Below, one piece after another: positions 43,243-54,766 of a stretch of DNA of 64,000 nucleotides (its first letter is position 1; each line of letters begins with the position of its first letter). The DNA comes from Sorghum bicolor (lineage: Eukaryota > Streptophyta > Magnoliopsida > Poales > Poaceae). The stretch is taken from positions 27,052,202 to 27,116,201 of the forward strand of contig NC_012870.2 in the NCBI RefSeq assembly GCF_000003195.3, read 5' to 3'. Under the pieces are notes generated by a model. That model ran no database searches. It was not told the DNA's origin and saw only the letters and a list, made by a program, of their open reading frames with translations. The position numbers were made by a program, and so were the translations under genes.

Positions 43243-43516
43243 TATTATTTACTTTGAACATTATGTATACAAATAACTAAACACAAATAAATCAAACTAT
43301 AAAAACCTAAATACAAGTTAATTTGGGCATTCAATCAAACAATTTTATACTCGACTATATAGGATCTATGGATGAAAATGGATCTGATACGAATAGATAT
43401 TGCTCATATTATATTATTTTTATATATCTATCTGGAGTCAGATTTAAATACGGATAGCACTAACCATATCAGATAGAATATAACCTGGATATCAATATGA
43501 TAAATACATAATTTGA

Positions 43517-44080
43517 TTATTTAAATACGGACCGTGTCTTTCCAACACTCCACCGCAACACTCCAGACCAACCAGCTGCCGTGAGCTTGAGCACCGGGCT
43601 TGGCTTCCAGGTGGAGGCGCATCTGGAGACCACTCGATCTGGAGGCACATCCGGCCCCGTGGAGCCCGGGGTTCTACCAGCGGAGTGGCTGCGCGAAGCG
43701 AGGCAACGTGCGGTGGCCGGTGGTGGGGGCAGCGAGGGAAGCGAGGCGGGGACGCGGGGCGTCGGCGGACGCCTCCGCTGACTCAGTCGTCGGGAGCGGG
43801 AGGTGCGAGGCGCAGGGGAGCTGACTGTCCGTGCACCCAACGGTCGGCACCACGGCGGCCGCGGCGGAGGCCAATGGCGGCAGGGGCGGGGACCACGGGG
43901 CCGCGGCGAGGCGGCGCTGGGATCTGCCGTCGGGGAAGTCCATGGCGTGTTCCCAACAGTCAGCTCTGCAGGAACCTCTGGTATATGTATTTGTACCTTT
44001 CCTTTTCTACGACAAAACTCGGGAGTCTCGTACTGAAACCTCATCGCACCACAATAATTACAGTCCGGGACTTTGCTCAA
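43517..44080 (-). pseudogene. Helitron-type cysteine motif fused to a GC-rich fragment
   Basis: The first 40 residues carry VPDCNYCGAMRFQYETPEFC followed by RRKGKVQI. This pattern (CxxCxAxxFxYExPxFCC-like, then GKV) is typical of the N-terminal part of plant Helitron proteins. At about 43,945 the sequence turns abruptly GC-rich (to about 43,545). A frame beginning MDFPDGRSQRRLAAAP (43,943-43,674) then reads 89 residues with no known domain. The abrupt change suggests a captured gene fragment or a deletion junction. No Rep or helicase domain follows. Confidence 0.5.
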
Positions 44081-44391
44081 TATATGCCTTTGTGGTAGGT
44101 TCTAGTATATGAATTCATATGGGTCATCATCTGTCATATTATTTGCAAATGGGCCATCCGAAAACATGCGATATGACTCGTAATTATGATCTGTGTGCAA
44201 GACATTATAGTATAAATCATATATTATATTAATTTCTTAATACAATAATATGCTCTATATAAAGACTAATTTATTTAAATTGGATCTGTAACATGACTTA
44301 TAAATGTCATTGTAGTACCTTGCGCATCTCGGTAGATCATATTATATTAATTTTTAATATGATCATATGCTATATGTAAAGACTAATTTAT

Positions 44392-44667
44392 TTAAATTGG
44401 ATCTACAACATGACTTATAAATGTCTTGGTAGTACCTTGCACATCTCGCTGACTGACTCTATTATCATCGTATAAATTTTCATTGTGCAACCCATGGTCG
44501 CCTTCCATTGCATCCTCATCACCATCCCAATCATGTGTTGGTTCGAATAGTTCACGATCAAACTCATCTTCATTGTTTGGGACATCTAAATTGTTGTGAC
44601 ACCGTTTAGGTAAATGAACGTATGCAAATATTTTTTTAAATAAGTACAATAGCATGTACGTAAACAT
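44392..44667 (-). pseudogene. Acidic Helitron N-terminal exon remnant
   Basis: It encodes NLDVPNNEDEFDRELFEPTH and an acidic stretch ending RVSQRDVQG. It lies between the WLHRNDNY motif and the CNYCGA motif on the same strand, so it is probably part of the same N-terminal region. Function unknown. Confidence 0.4.
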
Positions 44668-44997
44668 CTTATTTATAAAAATAGCATGAGGATGTTGTGC
44701 TCACTTGACTCACCGGAAGTAGGCAATGGACCAGAAGTACGTGGACCTCTAGGTCGTGTGAAAGGTCCTAATATGGCTAGAGGGGGGGTGAATAGCCTAT
44801 TTAAAAATTCTACAAGACTCACTAGAGTAAGTGGTTAGTAAATAACAAAGCGAAGCTTTTTGCTCTAGCTCTACTGGGGTGTTTGCAAGCCACCTATCCA
44901 ACAATTCTAGTTGATATGATCACTAGGCACACAAGAGCTATGTCACTATTTACACTAGAGAGCTATCTAAAGTTTCTATACAAGTAAGTAAGCTACT

Positions 44998-47900
44998 TGT
45001 CACACCCTGGCTTTTAAAATAAGACCAGAGTCGTCATATGTGTGCCCAGAAAGTCCACACATACAACAAAGAATAGAAATATCATAAACAATGTTATATA
45101 TAGCGAAAAACATATTTATAATAACACTTACAAAACATCAGAGTACGCGGAAACAGTAGCTAGAACTTCTTAGGCTCCATTCTTCTCAGGGACGGTTGAC
45201 TGGGGGCTCCATACGCCAAGCACTTCTGATAAGCTTCTAGAAAACCCTATAGCATCTTTGTTCTTCTTCTGAGCAGCACTTTACTACACACTGGGGGTGT
45301 GGGGGGAGAATAGCAAGGGTGAGTTCATATCGAACTCAACAAGCACAGACGGAAAGTAATGACATGCAAGGCTTAAAATAAGGTAAAGCTGACTTGGTTT
45401 GACTGCGGTAGCATTTTAGTTGGTCATTTTTAATTATGACTATTATTAGAACAACCTACTACTAATTATGAGTAGCATAAACCCAACCCTTAATTAGTGT
45501 AAGTAGTAATTAGCATCTTTTAAATGACTATCCTAATTATTATAGTAGTCCAGGGATTAACCCCAATTATAAACACATGATAGCAATCCTGCCAACACGG
45601 AATAGTCATCCCGCCAAAACACGAGGTAGCAACCTCGCCAAGTTCCATCTCCAAGTATCCAGTGAATCCAATTTGCTCATCAAGTGAGGGTCTGGGCCGC
45701 TCGTGACCGTGAGCACGGCTGATATATCAGTTTTACACTCTGCAGAGGTGTGCACGTTCACTCCAAGTCGTGATTCCCATTTGCCCGGGGTCATGACTCC
45801 CCGAAACACTGCCAAGGTGAGCAGGCAGGGTCTCACTACGAGACCTTTCACAGGGTCCAACTAATAGGATGCCACTCGCAAGTTTTCGCCGGGGCGCTCG
45901 ACAGTCGATACCCATAGCCATGGCGTACCGATCAACCGACAACTTAATATTCATTACCCAAGTTACTTCCTCACGCCTACCCGGAAAGTAACACCCTACT
46001 AGTGGAGGTCCTGCTAATTAGTCAAGCCAGAGCCATATAGCTTGGAGCTGCACTGTATGTCCCAGGGGGCCGCTCCCTGACTAAGTCCTTACGGAGAGCA
46101 GAGACGGGTACGCCCGGCAAACCGAACCACCAACAGTACCCGCTCCCCCTGTCGCCACCATCATCACGATGCTCGTAAGCATCCAACATCGCCACCACCG
46201 CAGTGACCAAAGGTTCAGCACAGTTTAAGCATCAAGTTAAGTAGAGAGTAATTCTTGTTTAAGCATGTGTATAAGATGAGTAGAGCAGCTAAGCACACCT
46301 AGTATAGCCTAGACTACCCATATACATAACCCAGGTGAGCAAGGAATAATAAGTAAAGCTAGTCATGTCCTTAGGGTTTGCATTCATTGGACACATGCAT
46401 ATAAAGTAAATGACATTAATGAGTAGGTTCAAAATGATCAAATGGTGTCTGCACTTGCCTTTATTCCCAGTGTATAACTGCTCAGAATTCTTTGGCTTCT
46501 ATCCTCTGATATCTATCTTCTGCTTCGACTGTCGGTCCTCAGCTCCTGATCTTCACAGTTGACGAACCACGCTTCTTCTACTCGTAGCAACCAAGCAACA
46601 CAAATAGACAAACAAACAATCACGACTAAGAACAAGCATCAATCAAAAGAAAAGCTTTGAAAAAGAAGAGCGCAATAAACGACACGGCTTAATGTTATAA
46701 TCGTGACAACACAAGAACGATTGAGAACGGAGCTAACGTTAATCGGACACGACTTTCGGGGTTCGAAGCGCAACGAAGAAGACCAACTATTCGCTTGATC
46801 TATTTTATTTGATGAAGAGAGGTGATAGACTTTTTATAGAAACAACTCAAAAAGTGGAATTAAACAAATTATAATTATAAAAAGATGAAGTATAGTTCTA
46901 GTCATACTCTATTTATAAATAATTATAGAAATTATTTAAACTATTTTAGCATTCATAGCTTAGAGAATATAAAACGAGTGATAGCAACTTAATTAGAATC
47001 ACTATTTATTTTCAAAGTTAAACGGAGCAAGTCATAACTAACAAGGTATTTATGTTGATATTATATAATTAATATGATTTATGAAAGATCAGAGATAAAC
47101 CTAAACTACTTCAAATTCAAAAAGACATTGAATAACTACTAATTAAATTCATTTAAAACAACTTTATATGATCATATTTGAACAAGGCAAATTAATAATT
47201 GATAAATACACATTTAAGTTGACAAGTAATTATAAAAAGGTCAATATTTTCATATGTTACTTTTATTTAGAAACAAATATGTGCAATCATTAATCAAATT
47301 ATGTTGAATTATAAAAACCAGAGTTAAACTTTAGTTATATTTTAATTGTAGATGATTATATATCATTTAAGCCATTTACGTCTTTGTAATTTTAGAAAAC
47401 ATAAAGCAAGTAAGAGCAGCTAATCAAATCCTAACGTGCGTCGCATTTATATTAAACAAGTTATAACTAATAAAGAACCATTTAAGTTGATATTAATAAT
47501 GTTAATATTTATTTATTTATAAAAGATCTAAATTATAAACATAGGTTACTTTTAATCCAAAAAGACATTAAATAAATATTAAACAAATTAATTATATACT
47601 TTATGTCTAACTAAAAGAATTATAATTAATAAATATTTAAGTTAACTTCAATCAAGTTAATATTAGATTAAAAAAATAGCGAAGTGTAAACCTAAATTGT
47701 TTTTTTGTTAATTAAAAATGACATTCCAAAAAATATTAATTAAACTAATTATATTTATAAACATGGGACATGGAAAACAGTATCGCTAATAAGTCATTTA
47801 CGTTGCCATGGTCATAAAACAATAGAAAACATGATTATAACTCTATATTGCTTTTAATTATAAAATTAGGTGCATATATTAATTAATCTAATATTCGATT

Positions 47901-49258
47901 AAATATGGAAAAAACATATGACATAATAAAGGTTAACACTACTGCGTAGAACGCGACGTTACGAAACTAACGCAACTGAAACGGAACAAAACGGAGTTAA
48001 AACGAATAAACTATTGCTATTTTTATTCAGTGGCAAACTTGTAAATACCCTTTCTCCTACCTCTGTTCATGTTCGTCACGAACGCAACCACCAGGCTGAG
48101 TTGCTGCAAGGCGCAGGGAAGAGGAGAGGCTCCAGCAGGGGCCTAGGCGTCCGGTTGAGTGGCACGGGGCTGTGCAGCGCAAGGGCCACGCGGGCTGGGG
48201 CAGGGGAGGCTCGACGTCTACTACCATGGCTGAGCAGCGACAGACGGCGGCGGCGTTGCTGCTTGCAGCGTGACGCGTGGGACGAGTGGCGAGACGTGGG
48301 GCCATGGGCACAGGGCGGCTTCACGGGGCTAGCTGCAGGCGCAGGGTTGCCGGTGGTAGCGCACAAGGTTACGGTGGGCGGAAACGAAGAAGATGGTTGC
48401 GTCCATGGAGCTTTTCACCGGAAAAGAGAAAGAAGAGATTAGGGAAACGAACGGATACGGATTCACGAAAGGAACGGCGTGCCGGTGTAGAGAAGATCGA
48501 GACGAACCTCAGGGTGGTGATGGTTTTCGCAGGGGACGACGGAGACGGCCGGAAAAGCTCGCCGAACTTTCACCGGAAAAGTTCGCTGGAAGTGAGATCC
48601 AAAACTTCGGCGATGGATCTGCGGGGCTACGAATGGCGGCTCGAGAAAGCGATCGTACTTCTGGAATCAGCGCGTCGAGGGCTACGCCGGCATATATATA
48701 GGTCTAGGGTTTGGAAAAGTTTTGGAATTTCTTAATTTCGGGATTTTAAATAAATCATTTTCAGTTCCAAAATAATTCCAGAAAAAGCTGAAATCATTTT
48801 AAATCTCTGAAAAATATTTTCAAAATTCTAAAAATTAAAAGAAAACTTTTAGAGATATATTGAGAGTTGATCAATCCAAATAAAGTTTTTTTGTGTCTAT
48901 GAAAAAGAATTTTAGAGCATATAAAAAATAGATTCTGTTCTAGGAAAAATGGGAAAAAGCTCGAAAAAGTCCAGAAAATTCTCGGAAAGGATCAGACGGC
49001 GTCTAAACGTATTTGTAAAATCTTAGCATGCACAAAAACAACAAACCCAAGTAAAGACTAGAGCATAAAGCACACAATAACAAAACAAAACACCCTTCAC
49101 TTTTCTTTACAAAAATTTTAGAATTTCACATTTTTCTCATTTTATAATGAAAATAATTAATAAAAAAAATCTTGTAATATTTTAGAAAAATTTTAAATCC
49201 TTATTTAATTTAGTGTTTTCTAATAACAATCTAAAATTAAAAATTTTGGAGTGTTATA
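44998..49258 (-). mobile_element. Gypsy solo LTR, 4.3 kb, Tekay-like
   Basis: The ends are tgtcacac and gtgttata, with the last bases mutated from the expected CA. The perfect 5-bp duplication ctact (44993-44997 and 49259-49263) confirms the edges. It starts tgtcacaccctggc on the plus strand, i.e. on the minus strand it ends GCCAGGGTGTGACA, common in Tekay-like LTRs. A long AT-rich middle (46,700-48,000) and a GC-rich block (48,060-48,700) with short open frames are LTR interior, not genes. Confidence 0.8.
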
Positions 49259-49888
49259 CTACTCTAGTTTGCGGGAAAGTAAGAGAGATGGTTTGATCTT
49301 TATACCGCCGCGTAGAGGGGATGAACCAATCAATAATATGAAGTCCAATCACCTGGAGAAATCCAATGAACAAACACAATGGAGACGAACAATTTTTCTC
49401 CCGAGGTTCACGTGCTTGCCGGCACGCTACGTCCCCGTTGTGTCGACCAACACTTGGTGGTTCGGTGGCTAAGAGGTGTAGCACGAACCTCGTCCTCACT
49501 AGGACACCACAAGAACCTACCCACAAGTGAGGTAGCTCAATGACACGAGCAATCCACTAATGTTGCCTTTGGCACTCCGCCGAGGTAGGCACAAACCTCT
49601 CACAATCACCGGGAGATGGCCACGAACAATCACCAACTCATGTCAATCCTCCTCCGCTGCTCCAAGCCGTCTAGGTGGCGGCAACCACCAAGAGTAACAA
49701 GAAAATCGCAGCTAAAACGATCTCCAAGTGCCACTAGATGCAATCACTCAAGCAAATGCACTTGGAATCACTCCCAATCTCACAAAGATGTATAATCTAT
49801 GAAGGAGATGAGTGGGAGGTGTTTGCTTAGGCTCACAAGGATGTCAAGTATGTTAGAATGCCAAGAGTGTAAGCCCCAAGCCGGCCAA

Positions 49889-50345
49889 ACACGTATTTAT
49901 AGCCCCTCAAGCAAATAGAGCCGTTGGCTCTTTTACTGGGCGAAAAACGGGGTCACCGGACGCTCTTAAAGGGGCACCGGACGCTCAGCACCAGCGTCCG
50001 GTGCTCCAACGTCAGCCACGCGTCAGAGTTTAACGGTAACCTGCAGAGCACCGGACGCTGAGCAAGTTAGCACCGGACGCGTCCGGTGCACACCGGACTC
50101 ATGCGCAGAGAGCTCCGCAAACTTGCAGGGTTACCGGACGCGAGCCACCGGACGCACCCTGAGCGTCCGGTGCTCACCGGACTCATGCGCAGAGAGGTTT
50201 GCAAAATCTCCTCACACCGGACACACACCACCGGACGCTCCAAGCTGCGTCCGGTGCCTATCGTCCGGTGCCTAACCCTAACCGAGTCAGGCTGCCTGCT
50301 CACCGGACGCACAGGAACAGCGTCCGGTGCTTCTGAGTCAGCGCC
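49889..50345 (-). promoter_or_regulatory. Second LTR motif array: caccggacgc / gcgtccggtg, beside a TATA box
   Basis: About 400 bp (49,945-50,345) are packed with caccggacgc and its complement gcgtccggtg, often as inverted pairs. On the minus strand a TATAAATA box (49894-49901) follows directly. The place matches the accggaacttccggt array of the other copia LTR, but the motif is different. Confidence 0.65.
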
Positions 50346-50984
50346 CGATGAGTGTTCCTCAGCGAGAAACACTCCCGCGACTTCTCCAAATTTCCCACCG
50401 GCGCAATAGAAAATATGCACTTCATTTTCTCGAAAAGCGCCGAATCCCGCCTCGCAAGCTCGGCGGGAGGGAGAGAGGAACCCATCCTCTCTCTAGCCTT
50501 CAAACTCCACCTCCTTCTCAAAGTGTGCCAACACCACAACGTGTGTACCAACAAGTGCACGTGTGTTAGCATTTTCATAAACATTTTCTTCGAAGGAGTT
50601 AAGTTAGCTGACTAGGTTCTAAATGCATGCACAAGAACAATGACACCTAGTGGCACTTGATAACCGCTTAGCCAAAGAATTCCCCTCTTTATAGTACGGC
50701 TATCTATCCTAAATGTGATCACACCCTCTATGGTGTCTTGATCACCAAAACCAAAACCCTAAGCAATACCTTTGTCTTGATCTCCATAGGGTTTTGTTTT
50801 TCTCTTTCTTCTTTTCCAAGTTGAGCACTTGATTATCTTGTGGTTATCACCATCAACACCATGATCATTACTCGCTCCAACACTTGGCATGTACCAACCT
50901 CATTAAGTCTATACACACTTAGCATAGAGGTTAGTACTAGGGTTTCATCAATTATCCAAAACCAAACTAGGGCTTTCATCATGG

Positions 50985-51035
50985 CACGTAATTATCATTT
51001 CTGTGTAGCCAATCTATGGGATCCTCTGTGTCACC
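50985..51035 (-). pseudogene. WLHRNDNY exon fragment, right half
   Basis: It encodes DTEDPIDWLHRNDNYV before the copia solo LTR interrupts. The remainder (RGPRTSGPLPTSGE) lies at 44,753-44,710 beyond the LTR. Confidence 0.55.
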
Positions 51036-51151
51036 ATTTTCCAATATAGTTGATAATCCAGTTCCAAAACTCGCACCTTCACATATGGACATCGGTTCAA
51101 GATATGTCATATAGATAAGGAAATAAATAAGTTATAGATATTTTTTACCTG

Positions 51152-51299
51152 TTGTGCTAATATTTTGCAATTCAGCCTTCTTCCTTGCTCGGTATTGACG
51201 TTGGTACTCTCGTTGTCTCCTTTTATTCGCTTCTATTTGTTCATCGGTCAACTCAGCTCTCCGTTTCCGTTGTTGTGCACTCCTTTTGTTCTTCTTCAT
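51152..51299 (-). pseudogene. Helitron N-terminal basic exon, first copy
   Basis: The ATG at 51,299 opens about 49 residues: MKKNKRSAQQRKRRAEL, then TDEQIEANKRRQREYQRQYR, then ARKKAELQN, ending at a GTAAAA donor. Basic segments with YQRQYRARKK are usual at the start of plant Helitron proteins. A second similar exon lies at 52,182. Confidence 0.5.
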
Positions 51300-51362
51300 A
51301 TTAGCAATGTCTGTATGGCAGACATATATATACTTATATATTATAGTAGAGAAGATATAAAT

Positions 51363-51734
51363 TTAGGTATTTTTACACAATATAATGACAAAGTGATTAC
51401 CATTGGGCACAGATAGTGCACCGCTTGTTGTGGTCGCGGTGCTAGTTCCAACATGGCTTTGATATTCATGAGCATCTGATGGGATATTTTCTTTGTCCAA
51501 TGTATTTGGTGTGTTTTGGTCCATCTCAGAACATGAATCTGTGGTTGCATTGCCAATGGCAACATGGCTATGATCCTCAAGTGCATGGGGTGGGATATTT
51601 TCCTTGTCTAATATAATTGGCATGATTTGGTCCATCTCAGAGTAATTAATACCTGCATAAATTTTTGAGAGATGTACAATAGTTAGTTTCATTGTAGTAG
51701 AGAGAACCACTTTTACACTATTCACCGGAATCAT
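51363..51734 (-). pseudogene. Exon with two LDKENIP protein repeats
   Basis: Two tandem units of about 36 residues each contain SEMDQ, LDKENIP and SHV, followed by NATT or TATT (about 51,651-51,545 and 51,543-51,430). Residues between vary. This piece lies between the two basic exons and probably belongs to the same Helitron-type gene. Function unknown. Confidence 0.45.
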
Positions 51735-51993
51735 ATAGTACGGTATATATTATATAAATATATATTCATTTATTCATCCATGTTCTCCAGATTCATATCT
51801 TTTGATCCACAATTTGGAAGCTGATTCATTGACTTTTTGCGTTACTGGTTGAATTAAATTGTCACTTTTTGAAATCTCTACACAGAAATGATTCTACACA
51901 ATAATAACGTCCCTCCCTGATATTCGCGATGTGTATGTACTATATGATTCTCTGTAGTAGAGAGAGAAATAAAAATAAAAACAATCGAAGAGA

Positions 51994-52182
51994 TTAATTA
52001 CCCGTGGCCGATGTTGCAGGCAAGGTTTCAGCCGAAGCACAGGAATTGCTACTATTTTGGGATGTAGCCTTCTTGCGTGCTCGGTAGTCACGCATGTATT
52101 CACGTTTTTTTTCTATTGATCTCTTCTCTTTGTTCGATGGACATCGCGTGTATTCTCGGGCGTAGACATTGCGAAATATCAC
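51994..52182 (-). pseudogene. Helitron N-terminal basic exon, second copy
   Basis: It encodes EKRSIEKKREYMRDYRARKK followed by a serine-rich tail. It is similar to the exon at 51,299 (REYQRQYRARKK), so a duplication of this exon is likely. It is the right-most coding trace in the Helitron, near its 5' end, as expected for a minus-strand N-terminus. Confidence 0.5.
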
Positions 52183-52199
52183 GAAGATTTCTAGCTGGC

Positions 52200-52850
52200 T
52201 GTCGCTGTGGACAGCAGTCCGGCTTCCTCCTGTCGCGGTCGCAGGCGATCGGCGCGGCGACTGCTCGGAGCCACGCGTGATTCCTCGTGAGGCTGCCGCG
52301 GTCGCAGGCGATCGGCGCGGCCTCCACAGCTAGGGCACGACCTCCATAGCTGGGTGATCCGAGGCCGGTTTTCTTTTCTTCGATTCGATGATGCTTCGGA
52401 GGTTCAGGTGGGTGATTGGGAGGCCCTTCTGCCGCGTTCGCAGGAGATCGGCACGGCCGGAGGTTCAGCTGGGTGATCGGAGGCCCTTCTGCCGCGTTCG
52501 CAGGAGATCGGCGTCCACAGGGAGGGCACGACCTCAGCTAGGGCACGACCTCCATAGCAGGCGATCGGCGCCCAGGCGATCGGCGTCGGTTTTTTTTCTT
52601 CTCGATTCGATGATGCTCTGATGACGCTTCGGAGGTCGGCGTGACTGGGTGATCGGAGGCTTCTGCCTGCCGCGGTCGCTGTGACTGGGTGATCGGAGGC
52701 CCTTCTGCCTGCCGCGGTCGCAGGAGAATTCGGTGCCGGTTTTTTTTCTTGGACTCGATGGTGCTTCCGAGGTCGGCGTGAGAAGTCACGGTGAATCAAT
52801 TGACACACGCGTGAGGGAGCTGGGTGAGAAGCTCGGCTTCCCACATCCAA
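52200..52850. repeat. GC-rich degenerate repeats near the Helitron 5' end
   Basis: Short units recur: cttctgccgcgttcgcaggag (twice from about 52,427), tgcctgccgcggtcgc (twice, 52,662 and 52,705), tcgcaggcgatcggcgcgg (twice, 52,239 and 52,303), and ttctttcgattcgatg-like text (three times). It probably holds the promoter and leader of the minus-strand gene. No conserved frame is seen. Confidence 0.55.
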
Positions 52851-53013
52851 TCCTCGCCATTAGATTTAGCAAATGTTTTTTTCTAGCCATTGATTTTAAT
52901 GATGTAGGATTCCTGTGTACAATTTTCTGGGTACACAGTGGTTGGAGACTCTCAGTGGGGGACGATTTGTTGGGTGGACCAAGTATAATTAAAGAATTCC
53001 ATTATAGTAGAGA

Positions 53014-53746
53014 TGCGTGCTCCGTTTTTTCTGTGAGAGGATGATGCAGTCAATCATGTAGCTGTCGGAGGCAGAGGAGGCTGTCCTGCTTGAAGATGGA
53101 CATGTTTGGATGCAAAGTATTTTAGAATTTAGAAGAATACTACGGTTTTGTAAATATTTTGGTTTTAGAGCGACGTGGGGTGTTTGGATGTAATAAATTT
53201 TATGGTTTTAGAATTTCATAGTCACTGAAACTTAGGTCTTTTGGAGTCATTCAACTCTAGACTTGTTTTTTCCCCTAAACTATGGTTTTGCGCATCTATA
53301 GATACCAAAACTGTACTCTCTCAATACCACCTATATTAATATAGTGTGCAAACAGGGCCGAAATCAGAACGTCGTATGCATCCGTCCACCCCCTCCCCAA
53401 CCCCATGGATTCCAGTCCCATGCATAAAAGTGGCTGTGGTTGTGCTCCGCTTGTAATACCCATAATGGATTAATGGGTGGACATTAGGAGTAAGAAACAC
53501 CCAATAGATCACAGTGCTTGTGATTTTTTTCATTAGTGGGCATGTGCATTGGAATCGGTATTCCAAAATGGCGTGTCATTCTAAATGTTAGCAGTTTTCT
53601 TCCATCCAAAAGAGAAACGATTTGGCATGTGTGTTTGAGGAAAAAAAGAACAGAAAGTAACTAATGCCTCTCCTTATAATAAGTGTTCTATTTGTGTTGT
53701 ATCTTAGCTCACCTTATAATAAGTGTTCTATTTGCATTATATCTTA
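53014..53746. other. Intergenic DNA with a 40-bp tandem repeat
   Basis: No gene is seen. Two copies of a 40-bp unit containing ccttataataagtgttcta lie at 53672-53711 and 53712-53746, directly before the MITE. An ggtgtttggatg motif at 53,100-53,190 may be a decayed MITE. Confidence 0.5.
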
Positions 53747-54093
53747 GGCCTTGTTTAGTTTTTCACCCAAAAAATTTTCATCCATCACATTGAATCTTTG
53801 GACACATGCATAGAGTATTAAATGTATATGAAAACAAAAAACCAATTGCACAGTTTGGTTGTAAATCACAAGACGAATCTTTTAAGCCCAATTAGCCTAT
53901 GATTAGCCATAACTGCTACAGTAACCCCACATGTGCTAATGGTGGATTACTTAGGCTTAATAAATTTGTCTCACAGTTTCCAGGCGAACTATATAATTTG
54001 TTTTTTTATTAGTATCCAAATACTCTATCCAACATCTTATAAAACATCCGATGTGACACTCAGAAACTTTTCACTCCCCAACTAAACAAGGCG
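53747..54093. mobile_element. Tourist-like MITE, 347 bp
   Basis: It starts ggccttgtttag and ends aactaaacaaggcg, with tta on both sides (53744-53746 and 54094-54096). It is longer than the 24,235 copy but shares its termini and inner text. Confidence 0.8.
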
Positions 54094-54766
54094 TTAGTGG
54101 TTGTGCAATCGATGTGTCATGTCAGTTGTTTGGCTCATTTTTGACTTGTTTATGTTATTGTCCACATGAGTTTCACTTGGACTACAGTTTTGAAAAATAT
54201 ATCGGAAGGCTTTGGATGTCATGTGTTAAGTGATATTATGATCAAGTGTCTTTTATACTTGGAGCATTTAGCCGTATATGTATATTAATCAATTGGAATT
54301 GCGCCTCTAGCTAGTGTAGTATAAAGCGCTTAGTTTGAATGAGCTACTGCATCTTGTGTGGTGGTTTTTGTATACTATGTTTCTTCTATCTAAAATAAAA
54401 GAATTTTGCTGATTTATTTATTGCTATATCCAATTTATAGAATTGATATACCATTTAATTGATATCATTTAGCAAAATGAAACACAGCGTCTTTATTACT
54501 TTATCATGAGTTATTTTCCTTGGTTAACAATACTTGTTGTTTTGCCGATATTTGCAGGTTCATTAATTTTCTTTTTACCTCATAAAGGAAATAAAATCGT
54601 TAGGTGGTATTTTCCTGTTATAGCAATCAAATCAATACCTGTACTGAACTAATTTAGATTCCTTTTTATTAGTCTATTCTTATTCTATACCCTTTAAACG
54701 AATTTCCTTCTGTTCATTTTGGTATTTGAGTGTTTTTAATGGATTAGAAAATCTTTCTTTTGATGT
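54094..54766. other. Intergenic AT-rich DNA
   Basis: I see no gene, repeat edge or regulatory site that can be supported between the MITE and the Tat LTR. Confidence 0.5.

Larger units (their letters stand above)
44759..50978 (-). mobile_element. Copia solo LTR, about 1.95 kb without its nested insertion
   Basis: It begins tgaaaggtcc and ends gggctttca, as does the copia LTR at 20,286-22,357. It is flanked by tcgtg (44754-44758) and tcatg (50979-50983), a target duplication with one transition. It interrupts the DWLHRNDNY-encoding exon of the Helitron. A gypsy solo LTR lies inside it. Confidence 0.82.
37704..53013 (-). mobile_element. Putative Helitron, about 9.1 kb without its nested insertions
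   Basis: The right end on the minus strand starts TCTCTACTATAATGG (53,013 leftward), the style of a Helitron 5' end. The left end has a hairpin (37716-37732, ccgtgc-taac-gctacgg with one bulge) 11 bases before the terminal CTAG (37707-37704). The flanking bases are A (37703) and T (53014), the expected A/T target without duplication. It contains Helitron-type N-terminal coding remnants, a GC-rich possible captured fragment and a Ulp1-like gene remnant. No Rep or helicase domain could be found. The boundaries are strong as a pair, but the content is decayed and heavily interrupted. Confidence 0.6.

Noticed and set aside
48014..48735. GC-rich frames of 142 and 152 residues
   Set aside because: Interior of the gypsy solo LTR; no domain, and frames on both strands.
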